A stretch of 64,000 bases of DNA from Megalonaias nervosa (taxonomy: Eukaryota > Mollusca > Bivalvia > Unionida > Unionidae): the NCBI GenBank assembly GCA_016617855.1, contig JAECUM010005010.1, forward strand, positions 1 through 64,000. The letters are read 5' to 3'. A model generated the notes under the pieces. The model did not search any database. It saw only the letters and a program-made list of their open reading frames with translations, and was not told where the DNA came from. A program made the translations under genes and the position numbers. Numbering within the stretch: position 1 is the first letter of the stretch; each line of letters starts with the position of its first letter. Positions 44,256 to 55,759 of the stretch are shown here, piece by piece.

Positions 44256-47200
44256 CAGTGTATTCTTATACACAACTTCTCAGTACGAGTGAGTGATATC
44301 TGCAAATTTGTTATTTTGTGTTCTCCTATTTTATTCTTTTGCATTTTAGTTAAAACAAATATTATTTTTAAGGATATCGGTGATATAAAATTAATTAATC
44401 TCTAATTAAATTGTAGAGGCGTGTAATTAAATTAGAGACCATCTAAAGAAATAGAGAGGAATGTATTGAATTGACTATATGTAAAAACGACCGCCCATGA
44501 TAATGGTGCATGTCCTCATACGGGTGTAGTCCGCCACCGTTAAGTCAGGGGAAAATAAGATCTGAGAACCAATTTTTGTTCGAACTTATGTACACAACCA
44601 CGTCATTGTCTCACGTAAATATTGGATTTTGTTTTCGTTAAACGCAACTTGGAACTGCTCAACATGCCTGCAAAAAAATTAAATTATCACATTTTAAATA
44701 TTTGTAAATGTCACATTTAGATCCAAGTCAAAACGTAAATACATTTCACATAATCCAAATCAATCAGCTAGTTCTACGATTCGAATTTGACTGGTCCGAA
44801 TTAGGCAGAGCCTGAATCATCCTGCGATCTGTTTGAATGTGGTTCATATAGGGAAACACATTTTGAACAAGCTCTTTTATGTTTGATAAAACGTGTATGA
44901 TAAAACACAACATACCATTCCTGACACAAAATTGTAATTTTCTGCTTCCTACCCGGAAATTCCTCTCACCTATTTCATGTTATAACCTGATTTTATCAGT
45001 GGGTGTTACGCGTTAGAAGATTATCAGGCATAAAAATGAGTTTGATTCTGATCAGAAGCCGTTCAAGAGCATCAAGCTGGGTGAAAAAATAATAAATATC
45101 CCGGGTGAATTACTGAACTACACGTATGTGGAAGAATAAATTTTAAATAATAAGATCAGAATACAGAAAACTGCGCTTTAAACAAATATCGGTTTATAGG
45201 TCAGTTCATTTGCCCGATGTTTGGCATGTAAATGTTCCGTTTCATTTTATCCACGCATCCACGCACGACGCATCCGTACTTTAAGTAATGAAAACATTTC
45301 CCGCCACAAGCAAAATGGAGGCGGGCAGACAGTTTCAGTACTGAATGGCTGTCTTCAAAAGGTAGAATCGTAAGTAATTCATACATTGAGTTAGAAGTGT
45401 ATGCTGCCGTTAGAATATACTGTCACTTGATAAAGGCCATAACAATTTTAGTAATTCAACTATTTGGGCAATTTTGACACGTGTCGCACGTGCATTGTCG
45501 TTTTCCAGGTCGGGATTGACAGCAAGGCAAATCCATTTACCGCTCCATCGAAATGTTGATCGATCAATATATTCTGATAAATCCATCATTCAAAACGCGC
45601 TGAACCATCCCCAGTTTTAAATTATGTTAGAGTTGTAACCGTCTTCACAAAATGTTGAATCCATCAGAATGTGCCAATTTTCTTAGCGATCGACCATTTA
45701 ATTTTTGGGGGTGGGCTTGGACTTGCTTCCTTAATTGCTGGAGCTTGGAAAAATAATCTTGCTCTGGTATATAGCTCTGGAAAAACCCATGGGTGCCTGC
45801 AGTCTAAACATGTTTTAGCCTACATTCGTAAAACTTAATAGCTGACCACTATATGTTTGCCACCCCCCCCCCATAATTCTGTGGGCATTCCTGGAAAAAC
45901 CTATTAAATCCAGTGGTGAAACAACCTCGGGGATGGGGCCAGGGTCACTGGGTCCCCAAAATTCTCATGAAACATGCGAAAGTTTATTTTCTGTTGGGAG
46001 TTGGGGGCACAATTGGTGTGGTAGAATTTCTTGTTACACCACCAATTATATCCATTGAAACAAAATTATCTTGAGATTTAAGACAAAAATATAACTGCTA
46101 TGGTATTATACCATCCAAACCACCTGGGAGGGTCCATTGTGGTCAGAATTTTCGTGCAGAGCTAATGAATATTCCAGTTCAAATGAAAACAATCACCCCC
46201 CCCCAAAAAAATAATATTAAATGGCCTACTAATTGTGAATTCGCCTTCCAGTTGGCCTCAGGGTGCAAGGAACAGTTTTATGTACAAATTTGATATCAAG
46301 TCAACCTGCCTAATATAAAAAACTCATAAAAACATAGTACAACAGTGATGTCAAAAAGATCCAATTAGAAAGCTGCAATAAATTAAAATGCCACCAGTTA
46401 ATGGTTACTCATTCACCAAACAAACCGTCACTATGTGCAGGTTTCATTATTTGAAGTGACTCGAACACACCCTCAGTCTGGTGTTGATATAGAGGCTCCA
46501 TCAGGACTTGACTACTAGGGAAAACTCAGCTTCACTCATTCTGGCAACAGTCCTGGACTTTGGTGAAACATAAGCAGTGGTGGAGTCCTCACTGCACAGA
46601 GTAATACCCTTATATCAAGGAGAATTACAACCCAAGAACTGTTTTTCTTCTTGTGTCATCCCATTTCATCAATGCATTCAGTAATACACTCTGCTTGATC
46701 AGATCAAATTTAGTGTAGTTTGCATGTTGTTATTTTGAGTTTACTGTTGGCTGTCTTCACAAACAGGTACATCCCCAGCATCAAGCAACTACCACATGAA
46801 TAGTGTCAGTATTTGTTTATTACCAAGTCCAGTACCTGATAAACTGGGTGCATTACATATTACCAGGCATTTTGCATAGCTGTCATGAACTACTGCCATT
46901 AAAATTAAAGCTGACCTATGCATGAATGACCACCTGTTATGCTCAACAGATACTTGTCAACATTGCTCTCTTAAATTCTAACTTTTAAGTTTCTAATAAT
47001 GAAAAATTGTATTCAAAATTTAATAATTATTGCCAACTTTATTAAATTGTTAACAAAATTACATTTACTGTCATGAGCACTTTTAAATTCAATTTTTTAA
47101 AAGAGATGATTCCAAATTTTGAAATAAATTTGACTGCATGAAAATATTCAAATAAATATAAAACGTTGTTGCAAACTGAATATTTCACATGTAGGCACAT

Positions 47201-49560
47201 ATGACAGCAAAATTGTTCCATGCCAAACACCAACACTACAACATTTCAGATGGCTGCAAAATTTGTTAGCAGTGCATGAAACTTGATTATGTTTATTTGA
47301 CTTGGATTTGTTGCTAAAGGTCTGAACTGACAGGTCTTGGACAACAAGTACCCCCCCTCCCCCTTCCCAACAACACTGACCAAAATCAAGAAGATATTCC
47401 AAACAAATAGTGCCTTGGTTGCATGGTCTGTATAGTGCCTTGTTTTCATGGCCTGTACACCACTGACTCATTGGGTACAGTTGCATCATCTAATAATTAT
47501 GAAAGGGTAGACCATAAAAGTTATGAAATTGCATAGAACGCCGCCTTTGCATCAAAAGAAGATGCAAAAGACCCATTTTATTTGGTCGCTTTTGATGCAG
47601 ATGCCATTATTTGGTTACTTTCTTTATATCAGTTTGTTTACATTAATAATACACAAAACAAGCTCATCAGCCTGTGAAGAAACCTTACATGAGTGAACTA
47701 ACATGGGTTAATGTGTAGCAAAAAGTGATAGAAGTATATCAATTAAGGAAAAAAGTGAATACCTGAATACTTAAAAATGAAATTGGAGAAAAAAAAATCT
47801 GGTCTGCAGTCAGTTCTGGATATGATGATACCTATGTATAAAAACAAAAGACTACACAATGAAGAAGGAAAATTACTTTCCACAATTAAATGAAGGACTT
47901 CATACATACAAATGAAAATAAATTACAAATAAATATGAAGAAATAAATATACACACGAAGCAGAGCTACTGAGATTAAACCTGACAAGAAAACTTGTCAA
48001 AAAGACAAAACAGGGACAGTAGTAACTTTTTTTCACTGTCGGTGCCATTTTAATGACAGACAAGGAAATGAGAACAAACTATTGGCTGAAACATATTTTA
48101 CAAAACTTTATTTAAAATAAATATTTTTAAATTGCCTATCATAACCTTAAACAGCTTTTGAAAATGAACCTCAAAAATAACAGACATTGGGATATTTCTC
48201 CCTCTCTGATTGTTTAGTTAACAACAAAGATCAATGGATGAGCTAAAAATACAGCATGTAAAAAATAAACAAAAGTAAAACACATGCCCAATGACTGGGA
48301 AAATGCTACATATTAATATTCCTCTCAGTCTCTCTCATTATTGTTGAGTGAAGAACAAAGAAGTGTCAGAAGTTAACTGAAGAAAACCAACATGCATAAA
48401 CTAATTTTCAGTTAAATTCATTTGGCATAAAAAAATCTTAAAACTCTTTTAACATTTAATGGGGTCAAAATCGTTAAACGTTCTTTTGTTTAGTTCTTAC
48501 GCTATGTAGAAAATATATAATTTTGGTAAAACTGAATTTATTTTAAAATCAGTAATAATGTCATTTTGTACCAGCTAGATCAATCAAATTTCCAGAATGT
48601 TTTTTCACTAACTGGGCCAATAAGTACCAAGGAAACAAACTTGGCAATTTTCCAATAATAATGGTTACATAAGTGCTCTTTTTGTAGAATTTCATTGATG
48701 ATGTTACCTGTAGATTGGTAGCAAGCAAAGATAAGTAGATGCACCTTGATCAATTTTGGCCTATAGTCTCTAATTTTAAGTTCCAACACAAATGTCTACT
48801 ATAGTGAAGCTTTGCCATTTAGACTGTAGATAACCTCATTTATACGCATGGATATGTCATAATCCATCTTGTATTTGGATCTGTCATAATCCATCTTGTA
48901 TTTGGATCTGTCATAATCCATCTTGTATTTGGATATGTCATAATCCATCTTGTATTCTTGTATTTGGATATGTCATAATCCATCTTGTATTTGGATATGT
49001 CATAATCCATCTTGTATTTGATTTGGCTTAAGTTATTCAAAGTTTGGTAAAAATCCAACCAAAATGGTGGCTTCTATAATGGTTGCAAATTCATTCCACT
49101 GAATGGAATAAGATCTAATCAGTACATGTTTGATCTTACTCCTTGTCAGATACCAGAATCTGAATAATATTTGTTTAAATTGCAAGTCTGGTGTAAATTC
49201 AATCATAAGTATTATTTTAAAGAGCCAGTATAATAATGATGACAAATGGACAACATGCAGATGAAGCCAAATAAACGAGTATGTGTGACCTTATATTTAA
49301 CTGATGATCCTACTGTTTGTTCAGTGAAAAAGAAAACAACAAAACTTTAGGAAAAAAATTTTCAGGAGAAAACATAATTAACACAGGAATGTAACCATGA
49401 CTAAAGTTAAATTAAGGATGGAAATGGTATTTATTTCCAGTCCTCATTTGAATCTGTCCTGACCCCTAAAAACCTACCAAAATATTAGTTTGTACCTAAT
49501 AACCCCAAATATTTTTTCCATGTGACCAGAACCACAATTTTTTTTTTTATTTGACTTGAC
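44256..49560. other. Region without recognisable genes
   Basis: AT-rich sequence with no exon or TE protein that I can support. The one clear structure is the 27-bp minisatellite at 48848-49020. Confidence 0.5.
48848..49020 (+). repeat. Minisatellite, 27-bp unit, about 6 copies
   Basis: GGATATGTCATAATCCATCT plus TGTATTT repeats, with a partial TATTCTTG duplication in the middle. Confidence 0.93.
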
Positions 49561-49570
49561 AGACAACAAG

Positions 49571-49821
49571 GGGGCCCCGAGTGGCTGAGTGGTCTAAAGC
49601 GCTCACAGTTACGGATCACTGCCATCTCACCTCTGCATGGGTTTGAGTCTCGGGATTGGCCAATGTGGGTACGTTAGAAAAGCTTGCCAGTAACTTCACG
49701 TGCGTCAGTGGTTCTTTCTGGGGTTTTCCCAGGTTCTTCCTCCACCATTTGTACTGGCCGCCATGTAAAGCCTATCTTGCGCTGAAAAAATGGCATTAAA
49801 CCCTATAACAACAACAACAAT
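49571..49821 (+). mobile_element. SINE family 2, full length with perfect target duplication
   Basis: It has head GGGGGCCCCGAGTGGCTGAG, box A GAGTGGTCTAAAGCGC, box B GGGTTTGAGTC, the shared body and an (ACAACA)n tail. AGACAACAAG flanks it at 49561-49570 and 49822-49831. Box A is closest to tRNA-Leu. The body with CCAGGTTCTTCCTCCACC resembles the V-SINE type domain (from memory). Confidence 0.93.
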
Positions 49822-49839
49822 AGACAACAAGCTTTACCG

Positions 49840-50850
49840 GAAGCTCATTGGTCTTGAAATTCTGTCAGAGAAAATACCTTTCAAAGTCAGATATCTTTCT
49901 CATTGATAATGTGCCTTCAGGACCTTTACACTCTGTATTTATGGTGGAGTGGTATATGAGTAACTAAGATCAGTTTGTATGGTTTTCAGTAATTTTTTTT
50001 ATAAATATAGTTAGGCCCAAAAAAATGTGTGTTTCTGGTCAGTAGACTGTCCTGTTTTCTTTTTTGCCAACCCCAGCACTTTTCCCCCCAGGGTATAAAG
50101 CAAGAAAAAAATTTCTGAAATTGATTTGTGCATCTAAATGAGCTGGTTTTGCCCAGTACTTGAAGCACTTGCACATGTTTGCATACATTGTATATACTAT
50201 TCATAATAATATGTTTAATACTCACCCCCCCCAACCCTACCTACCCTAATTTGAAAACCAGTGCAAATAGGAAACACATTTTTGTTGCCTTATATAGTAT
50301 GAAAGGATGGTGATTAAATCTCCATACTACAGCCTACTCGGGCTGTCTACTACCCCGGTAAGCCATTATAAACTATCTGAGAATGAAAAATGTGACAAGG
50401 CATATAAGTCAGAGGGATAAAATGTACTTTCCCTGGCTCTTATGAACTTGGGTGTCAGAAAACAAGAAAATGAATTCAGTCGAACACAAAATGCATTCCT
50501 TTATATTGTTCATTTTGGTTAAGATATTGATTGTCCAAGTGCAGCATGGTGCCATAAGCTAAAGTCACATTTTACTTTAAGCATTATAAATGACTAATAA
50601 TTGTTAACTGTCACTCTAAAACTACACCTGAAATGTTCCTTCATGTACAAATGTCTTTGTTTAAAATTTGTGGGGATCAGAGTTTCACTCTCAGTTGATG
50701 ATACAGGATATTTTTGTACCTATAGTTTCTTTGTGAGCCACATGTTTGGCTGTAAGCACTTGAAAAAATGCTATTTCCATCATAAATGGGCTTATGGTAA
50801 TATCTTTTATAACAATAATAATAGCAACTTTTTTTTTAAAAGAGTGATGC
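49840..50850. repeat. Long duplicated block, copy B, left part
   Basis: Collinear with 28840-29133 plus 31843-32716. It has the empty target site (CTACTCGGGCTGTCTACTAC) where copy A carries Gmr1 copy 2. Similarity fades at about 50850. Confidence 0.78.
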
Positions 50851-51511
50851 AATTGGATGGAACTAATCCTACTTGTGGCACTCTATTATTTGCAAATTTA
50901 CATACAGAGTACATGTACATAGTTGTGTACACAATAAAAAAGCATTGATAATAAGCTATAATTATGCTAAAGTGTGTATGAGAGGACAACAAGAAATGTA
51001 TGTGAGCAATACAATTATCAAAATGAACCTTGTGTAAAATTTAGGTTGAGGACAGCAAGGAGCAAAGTAAGGAATAACACTGGAAATTGTTTTGTTGATG
51101 CAGGCCACACAGGGAACAACTGTATGGTAAACAATATTATGTCAATATGATAGAACATGCACAAAGTTGTTTACAAAATGACTTTTTTAGAGTATGTGAC
51201 AAAACTACTTAGGTAAAAATTCCAAGGTAAATTTGACCTTGTAAGAATTGGTATCTAACGAAGTTTTACCAACCTACCCAGACCCAAATTTGTAACCATT
51301 AAACCCAAAACAATCCATTTACGAGCTGAGACTGCCATAACAATGGAACCATGCAAGTCACCCGCTTTGCATGGAGCCTGTGCAACCTCAGAAAGGATAG
51401 AGAACTGCATCTATTTCCGCATTCCACCACCCTTTCCTGCAAAAACCATACACCAAGAAGGACAAGCATGCAATATGCATACACATCATGATACAAAAGT
51501 CATCTGACAAG

Positions 51512-51847
51512 TCAAATAGAGAAATCATCCTTAAACATAGGCCAGGATGTGTTAGATATGGTAAAAGCTAGAGTTCTTAATTCCATGAATTCAATGCAAT
51601 TATAGTCCTTCAGTGATTCACAGCTGTAGAAATTATCCAGATAATGTTCCACTTCATGTGCACACTGATGGTCTTGTTCATTTGCAGTAAACCCACTTGC
51701 CATATGGATGAAATCTGACACCATGTTCAGGCCTGTGTACCCACTAAACCTGAAATGGAAAGCAACATTTGTGTGAGTATATGTGTAGATATTAAGAGAA
51801 CCTGATATAGTTATGGATGGTGAACCTGATATTTTTCCAGACCACAA
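51512..51847 (-). CDS. Unassigned ORF downstream of the DIRS recombinase
   Basis: 111 codons, no recognised domain; it includes a hydrophilic, His/Glu/Asp-rich stretch (NEQDHQCAHEVEHYLDNFYS). A splice-acceptor-like TTTCAG lies inside. It may be a DIRS accessory ORF, an exon fragment or chance. Confidence 0.2.
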   Translation of the reverse strand: MWSGKISGSPSITISGSLNIYTYTHTNVAFHFRFSGYTGLNMVSDFIHMASGFTANEQDHQCAHEVEHYLDNFYSCESLKDYNCIEFMELRTLAFTISNTSWPMFKDDFSI

Positions 51848-51948
51848 TTATGATGGAAAATACAGTCACAGCTGGAATTATATGAGTGCAACCACAACCC
51901 CCAATTCCCATTTGTGCGCTAACTTATTTAACAAGTTTAAGCTTGAAT

Positions 51949-52860
51949 TTATAGGTTGGAGTGATGTTCTGAACATCTAATATATATTTTGAAAGCATTA
52001 GATTTCCACTGCCCTAACAGACAAATATGACTGTCGGGCAAGCCATGGGTGGCAGCAGTTGTTACTGCTCCAAGTCTAAAATTGTGACTTTTGAAGTGTT
52101 TTGGATCAAAATTGCAGAAAAGGAGAGCATGTCTGAATTCTTTATTGAATTCTGAATGAGATATAGATGCATTTAGAACATAGATAAATGTTGGGCCTGG
52201 ACCAGTGTCACGCATTTGGATGTATCACTAGATATTTGAAACTGGGCAGACTGCAGCATCAGTGTTCTTAATAATTTTTAAAATGAATTGCTGACCCTGG
52301 CTGTGTTTGAACATGTTGAATATTAGTGTGATGGAATGGTTGTCAAGAACCAACTGATCAGTGTGCAACAGATTAGGGTTATGATGGTTAAGGGACTGCA
52401 CTGATTTCCCCAGTTCTCAAGAAAGCATGGAATACTATGGAAAACAGCTTGAAACAGGAACTGTTTGTACCAAGAAGCTATAGTGTGAGTTGTAGCATGG
52501 ATAAGTTTTTCTAAAATACACTTTTCAATTGGCAATCTAGCATCACAAGAAACTATATTCCCTCCACATGCTTGCAGCAGTTTCTGTATTAGAAAAGAGT
52601 TAGTGGGGTCTGCATAATTATTAATTTTGTTTGCAAAACCAATGACAGATATATATGAAGATGTAACCAGGGCACAATGCTTGTTAACCAGATTAGAAAC
52701 TAAAAATATCAAAATAGCCTGAGAGACTGGTATTGAGGTTTCCAAGGTATATTCTGCACTGAAAGCTTGATATAGATTCCAGCTGTGTCCGTGTGCTGCT
52801 TTCAGCATTGATGTCAGTATACTTATCCAGCAGAGCATCAGGTGTGTTGGTTAGTGAATC
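51949..52860 (-). pseudogene. Tyrosine recombinase of DIRS-type element
   Basis: The core-binding part (SYISVIGFANKIN, DPTNSFLIQKLLQA, ARLPI) is readable at 52860-52440. The first catalytic Arg motif FLRTGE appears near 52415 after a frame change. HNFRLGAVTTAATHGLP carries the second Arg, and LGQWKSNAFKIYIR the nucleophilic Tyr region, at 51970-52095. Such recombinases insert a circular DNA intermediate. All catalytic motifs survive but are distributed over several frames. Confidence 0.85.
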
Positions 52861-52949
52861 AAGTTTAGAAAGAGTCAGTATTGACACTGGTTCTGTGTCC
52901 ACATATGGAGCTAAAGTCTGGAATCTTTGCATCTGCAATTGAGAAAGAG

Positions 52950-53525
52950 CATCAGCAAGAACATTTATCTTTCCCGTGATGTGACTGGCTTGAAATAGTA
53001 TGTTGTATCTAAGGCATGCAAGCACCAGGAACATAATGGCAGGGTTTTTCAAGGTTTGCTTATTTACAATATTAACCAAAGCTTCATCAGTGTGAAAGTA
53101 AATGCAGCTGTTAACAAGGTAATGGGCCCATATTTTGATGGCTAGAAAAATTGGATATAGTTAAAGGAGAGTGATGCATATGCCCATTCTTTATTCCATG
53201 TACCATGGAACCATTTGCTGCCCAGAACACCTCCATTCCTTATTCCATGTACCATAAAACTATTTGCTGCCCAGTACACCACCATTCCTTATTCCATGTA
53301 CCATAGAGCCATTTTCTGTCCAGCACACTGCCACTCCCTAGTCCATGTACCATAAAACTATTTGCTGCCCAGCACACCGTGATTTACTTATTCCATGTAC
53401 TGTACCAAAAATAACATTTGCTGCCAAGCACACCTCCAAAGCCAATTGTGCCAGGTGCATCAGTGTGCAAATGAATAGCATGCAAGTCCAGCCACCAATC
53501 ATGGAGGAATAAAGATCTAACATTG
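52950..53525 (-). pseudogene. RNase H of DIRS-type element, with internal reiteration
   Basis: It ends with ASHITGKINVLADALSQLQ near 52935-52995 and starts with a WHAIHLHTDAPG-like strand near 53470. In between, the segment encoding GVLGSKWFHGTWNKEW is reiterated five times as a 49-bp DNA repeat. Because 49 is not a multiple of three, the frame is destroyed. Confidence 0.8.
53184..53433. repeat. 49-bp tandem repeat x5 inside the DIRS RNase H
   Basis: TTATTCCATG (one copy TAGTCCATG) starts at 53191, 53240, 53289, 53339 and 53388: spacing 49, 49, 50, 49. Confidence 0.93.
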
Positions 53526-53879
53526 AATTCTCTCAGGATTGTGCACCACAGTTACAGATCACCCTGAACCTCCCTTGTAATGCATATGAAGTGACGTGGT
53601 TTTGGCACACCCACTGTCAGTTCAATCAACCTTCTCAAGAAAGATCTACCAGGCAGGTCAACTGCACATGCAAAACTGAGTGTGTCAGTTAGGATTGGAT
53701 ATTGTTGAGAGTCATTTTGGGTTTTGGAGGAAGAGTGTTAGCAGACTAGCACTTCTGGAGTTTATGTATGGGAAGTTTTACTTCCATCTTGATTAAATCC
53801 ATTTCATAGCCCAAACAGGACTGGGAGCTAACTTTATTTTCCTGTAGACATGGGAATACCAACATTGGCACAAAGCATC

Positions 53880-54687
53880 AAGGATTTGTCAAATTTGTCC
53901 TTACAGGTGTTCTAGTTTGATTCAGCAGCAGAAAGTCATGTAGAACACGTGCCATGTTCAATTTGTGAGTTGCAATCCACTGTCGTGCAGTGCTAATATG
54001 CTACAAAATTTGACAACTGGAGCTACAGCCCATACGAAGGCACTGTGACTTGTTATTGTAGTACTTGTTATTTAAGTGAAGTCAAGCATATGATAATGAG
54101 TGGGGCAGAGTGGAACAATTCTAAAGGCACTAGGTATGTCTGTTTTTGCCATAACACAGCCTTTGCCAAGTTTCGTTATAATTATAATATCATGTACCGC
54201 AGTTTGATATTGAACCACACTTTTTTCCGGAGATGTACCATCATTTAAAGAAAACCCCTGAGGATATGACAAATGGTAAATTGTGTGGAAAGTATCAGGT
54301 GTTTTCATTGCAACCAAGCAATGAGGGGATGTTTAAAATAGTGGAAATGGGGGGCTCTTGAAATGAGAAATGACCTGCAAATCTGCAAGAATAAAGTTCT
54401 TTTTCTATTTTGTCTTGAACAACCTCTGGATTTGGTATGGCTGATTTGAGATTATGAGTTTGAATGGGTGACAGGGAACCCCCATGCCCCAGATGAAATC
54501 TAAATGTAAATCCCTCTGTTAATGGATGCATTTTGGAAGTCTCATGCTCCCTCAACCAAAGTTGGAACCTTTTAGCTTTAATAGGAGTAGGGCAATTACT
54601 GTTACGCGGAACCACTTTTCCCTTGCAGGCTGTGTTGTTGAAAGTTTGAAGTTGGTCTGTCGGACTGAGTGGGTTTGTAGCCACCAC
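53880..54687 (-). pseudogene. Reverse transcriptase of DIRS-type element
   Basis: From the N-terminal side: TPIKAKRFQLWL, EGFTFRFHLG, NLKSAIPNPEVVQDKIEKEL, YHLSYPQGFSLND, then LGKGCVMAKTDIPSAFRI with the first catalytic Asp, and THKLNMARVLHDFLLL near 53925-53975. In the last motif the usual LDD is LHD, so one catalytic Asp has become His. There is a frame change near 54310 and stops before 54000. Confidence 0.85.
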
Positions 54688-54719
54688 AAAAGGGCTGCAT
54701 GCTGTCAGGTCTCACCTGT

Positions 54720-55754
54720 TTTGAAACATTTGGCAACAATTTGAATGGTTGATGAATGGGCCATTCACATTTCATGAAGAGATGAGCTTACAAACAATTA
54801 AAATAAATATGTTGGTATTTGCATGCCAGCCCTGCAGAACAATGCAGCTCTTTGTGGTGGTTAAAGCAGGCCTCTTTAGGGGAATTCAGTATGGAGATGG
54901 AAGATGGTACTGAGGTAGAGCTGGAGGCTGCCTTGTCACCCATGCTATCAAGAACTTATCACAAGTAAAGTTCAAAGTGGGTGGAACCCCACTTAGCCTC
55001 TCCCCTCTATCATTCATTGAAACTGCTCATTGTAGTAGAGCCAGTGAGCCCTGCACTTGGCCAGCTTACAACAACTTCCATGTGGTGTGATAGAAGTGCT
55101 CAATTAATGATTGATGGAGAAGTTCAGGTGTGTTAGATGTGACTCTGAACTGCAATCAGTATGTATTGTCTGTGGATGAGTAGAAGAGAATTGGAAAATC
55201 TATGTAAGACCCAGCCCAAATCTGTTGCTTAATTTCATTAGGCACAGAGGCATTTATGTCAATCGATTAGATGACAAAGTTGGAATGATTGTGCATCAGG
55301 GGTAGTAAGTGATGTTATGAAATCACTCAGAGTACCTATACTTGTATGCGAGAGTCCTGCTAAGGCTGAGGAAAGCCTGTTCAATGCGTCCCGTGACTGC
55401 CTGTTGCACCTGGACTGGGTGTTGGGCATTGCTTTCAGGCTGGATGAGGTAGATGGCCTCTGCTCTGGTTCCTGGGAGGATATGGCAGGTTGTTGCAAAC
55501 AAGTGGTCCCCTGCTGCATTTCCAAGATGTGGTCCAACTTACTGTCCACTTGTGTGGTGATGGCTGGTGTAATCTGCTGTACCACCTGCTGTGCTATATG
55601 GTCAGTAGTAGCTTGGTCAACCATTGCTGCATGGTGTTGACCCAGAGTCCTGCTCCTGTTGCTGGTGGCCAACTGACTGCATCTGCAAACTGGTGGACTG
55701 GACCCTCTTCACAGCACTCTTAACCCCTTCAGATGCCATGTGTTTGGGAGGCAT
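54720..55754 (-). pseudogene. ORF1 (gag-like) of DIRS-type element
   Basis: ATG at 55754 (- strand) opens MPPKHMASEGVKSAVKRVQS; a frame change near 55690 leads to the open frame 55672-55259 (Gln/Ser/Thr-rich, coiled-coil-like). After the stop, SVPNEIKQQIWAGSYIDF, FLIAWVT and a Cys/His cluster (CFNHHKELHCSAGLAC) near 54810-54860 match the C-terminal part of DIRS ORF1 proteins as I remember them. Confidence 0.7.
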
Positions 55755-55759
55755 GATCT

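Noticed and set aside
55317..55723. + strand ORFs over the DIRS ORF1 region
   Set aside because: Shadows of the - strand gag-like ORF1; the - strand products fit DIRS proteins, the + strand ones fit nothing.
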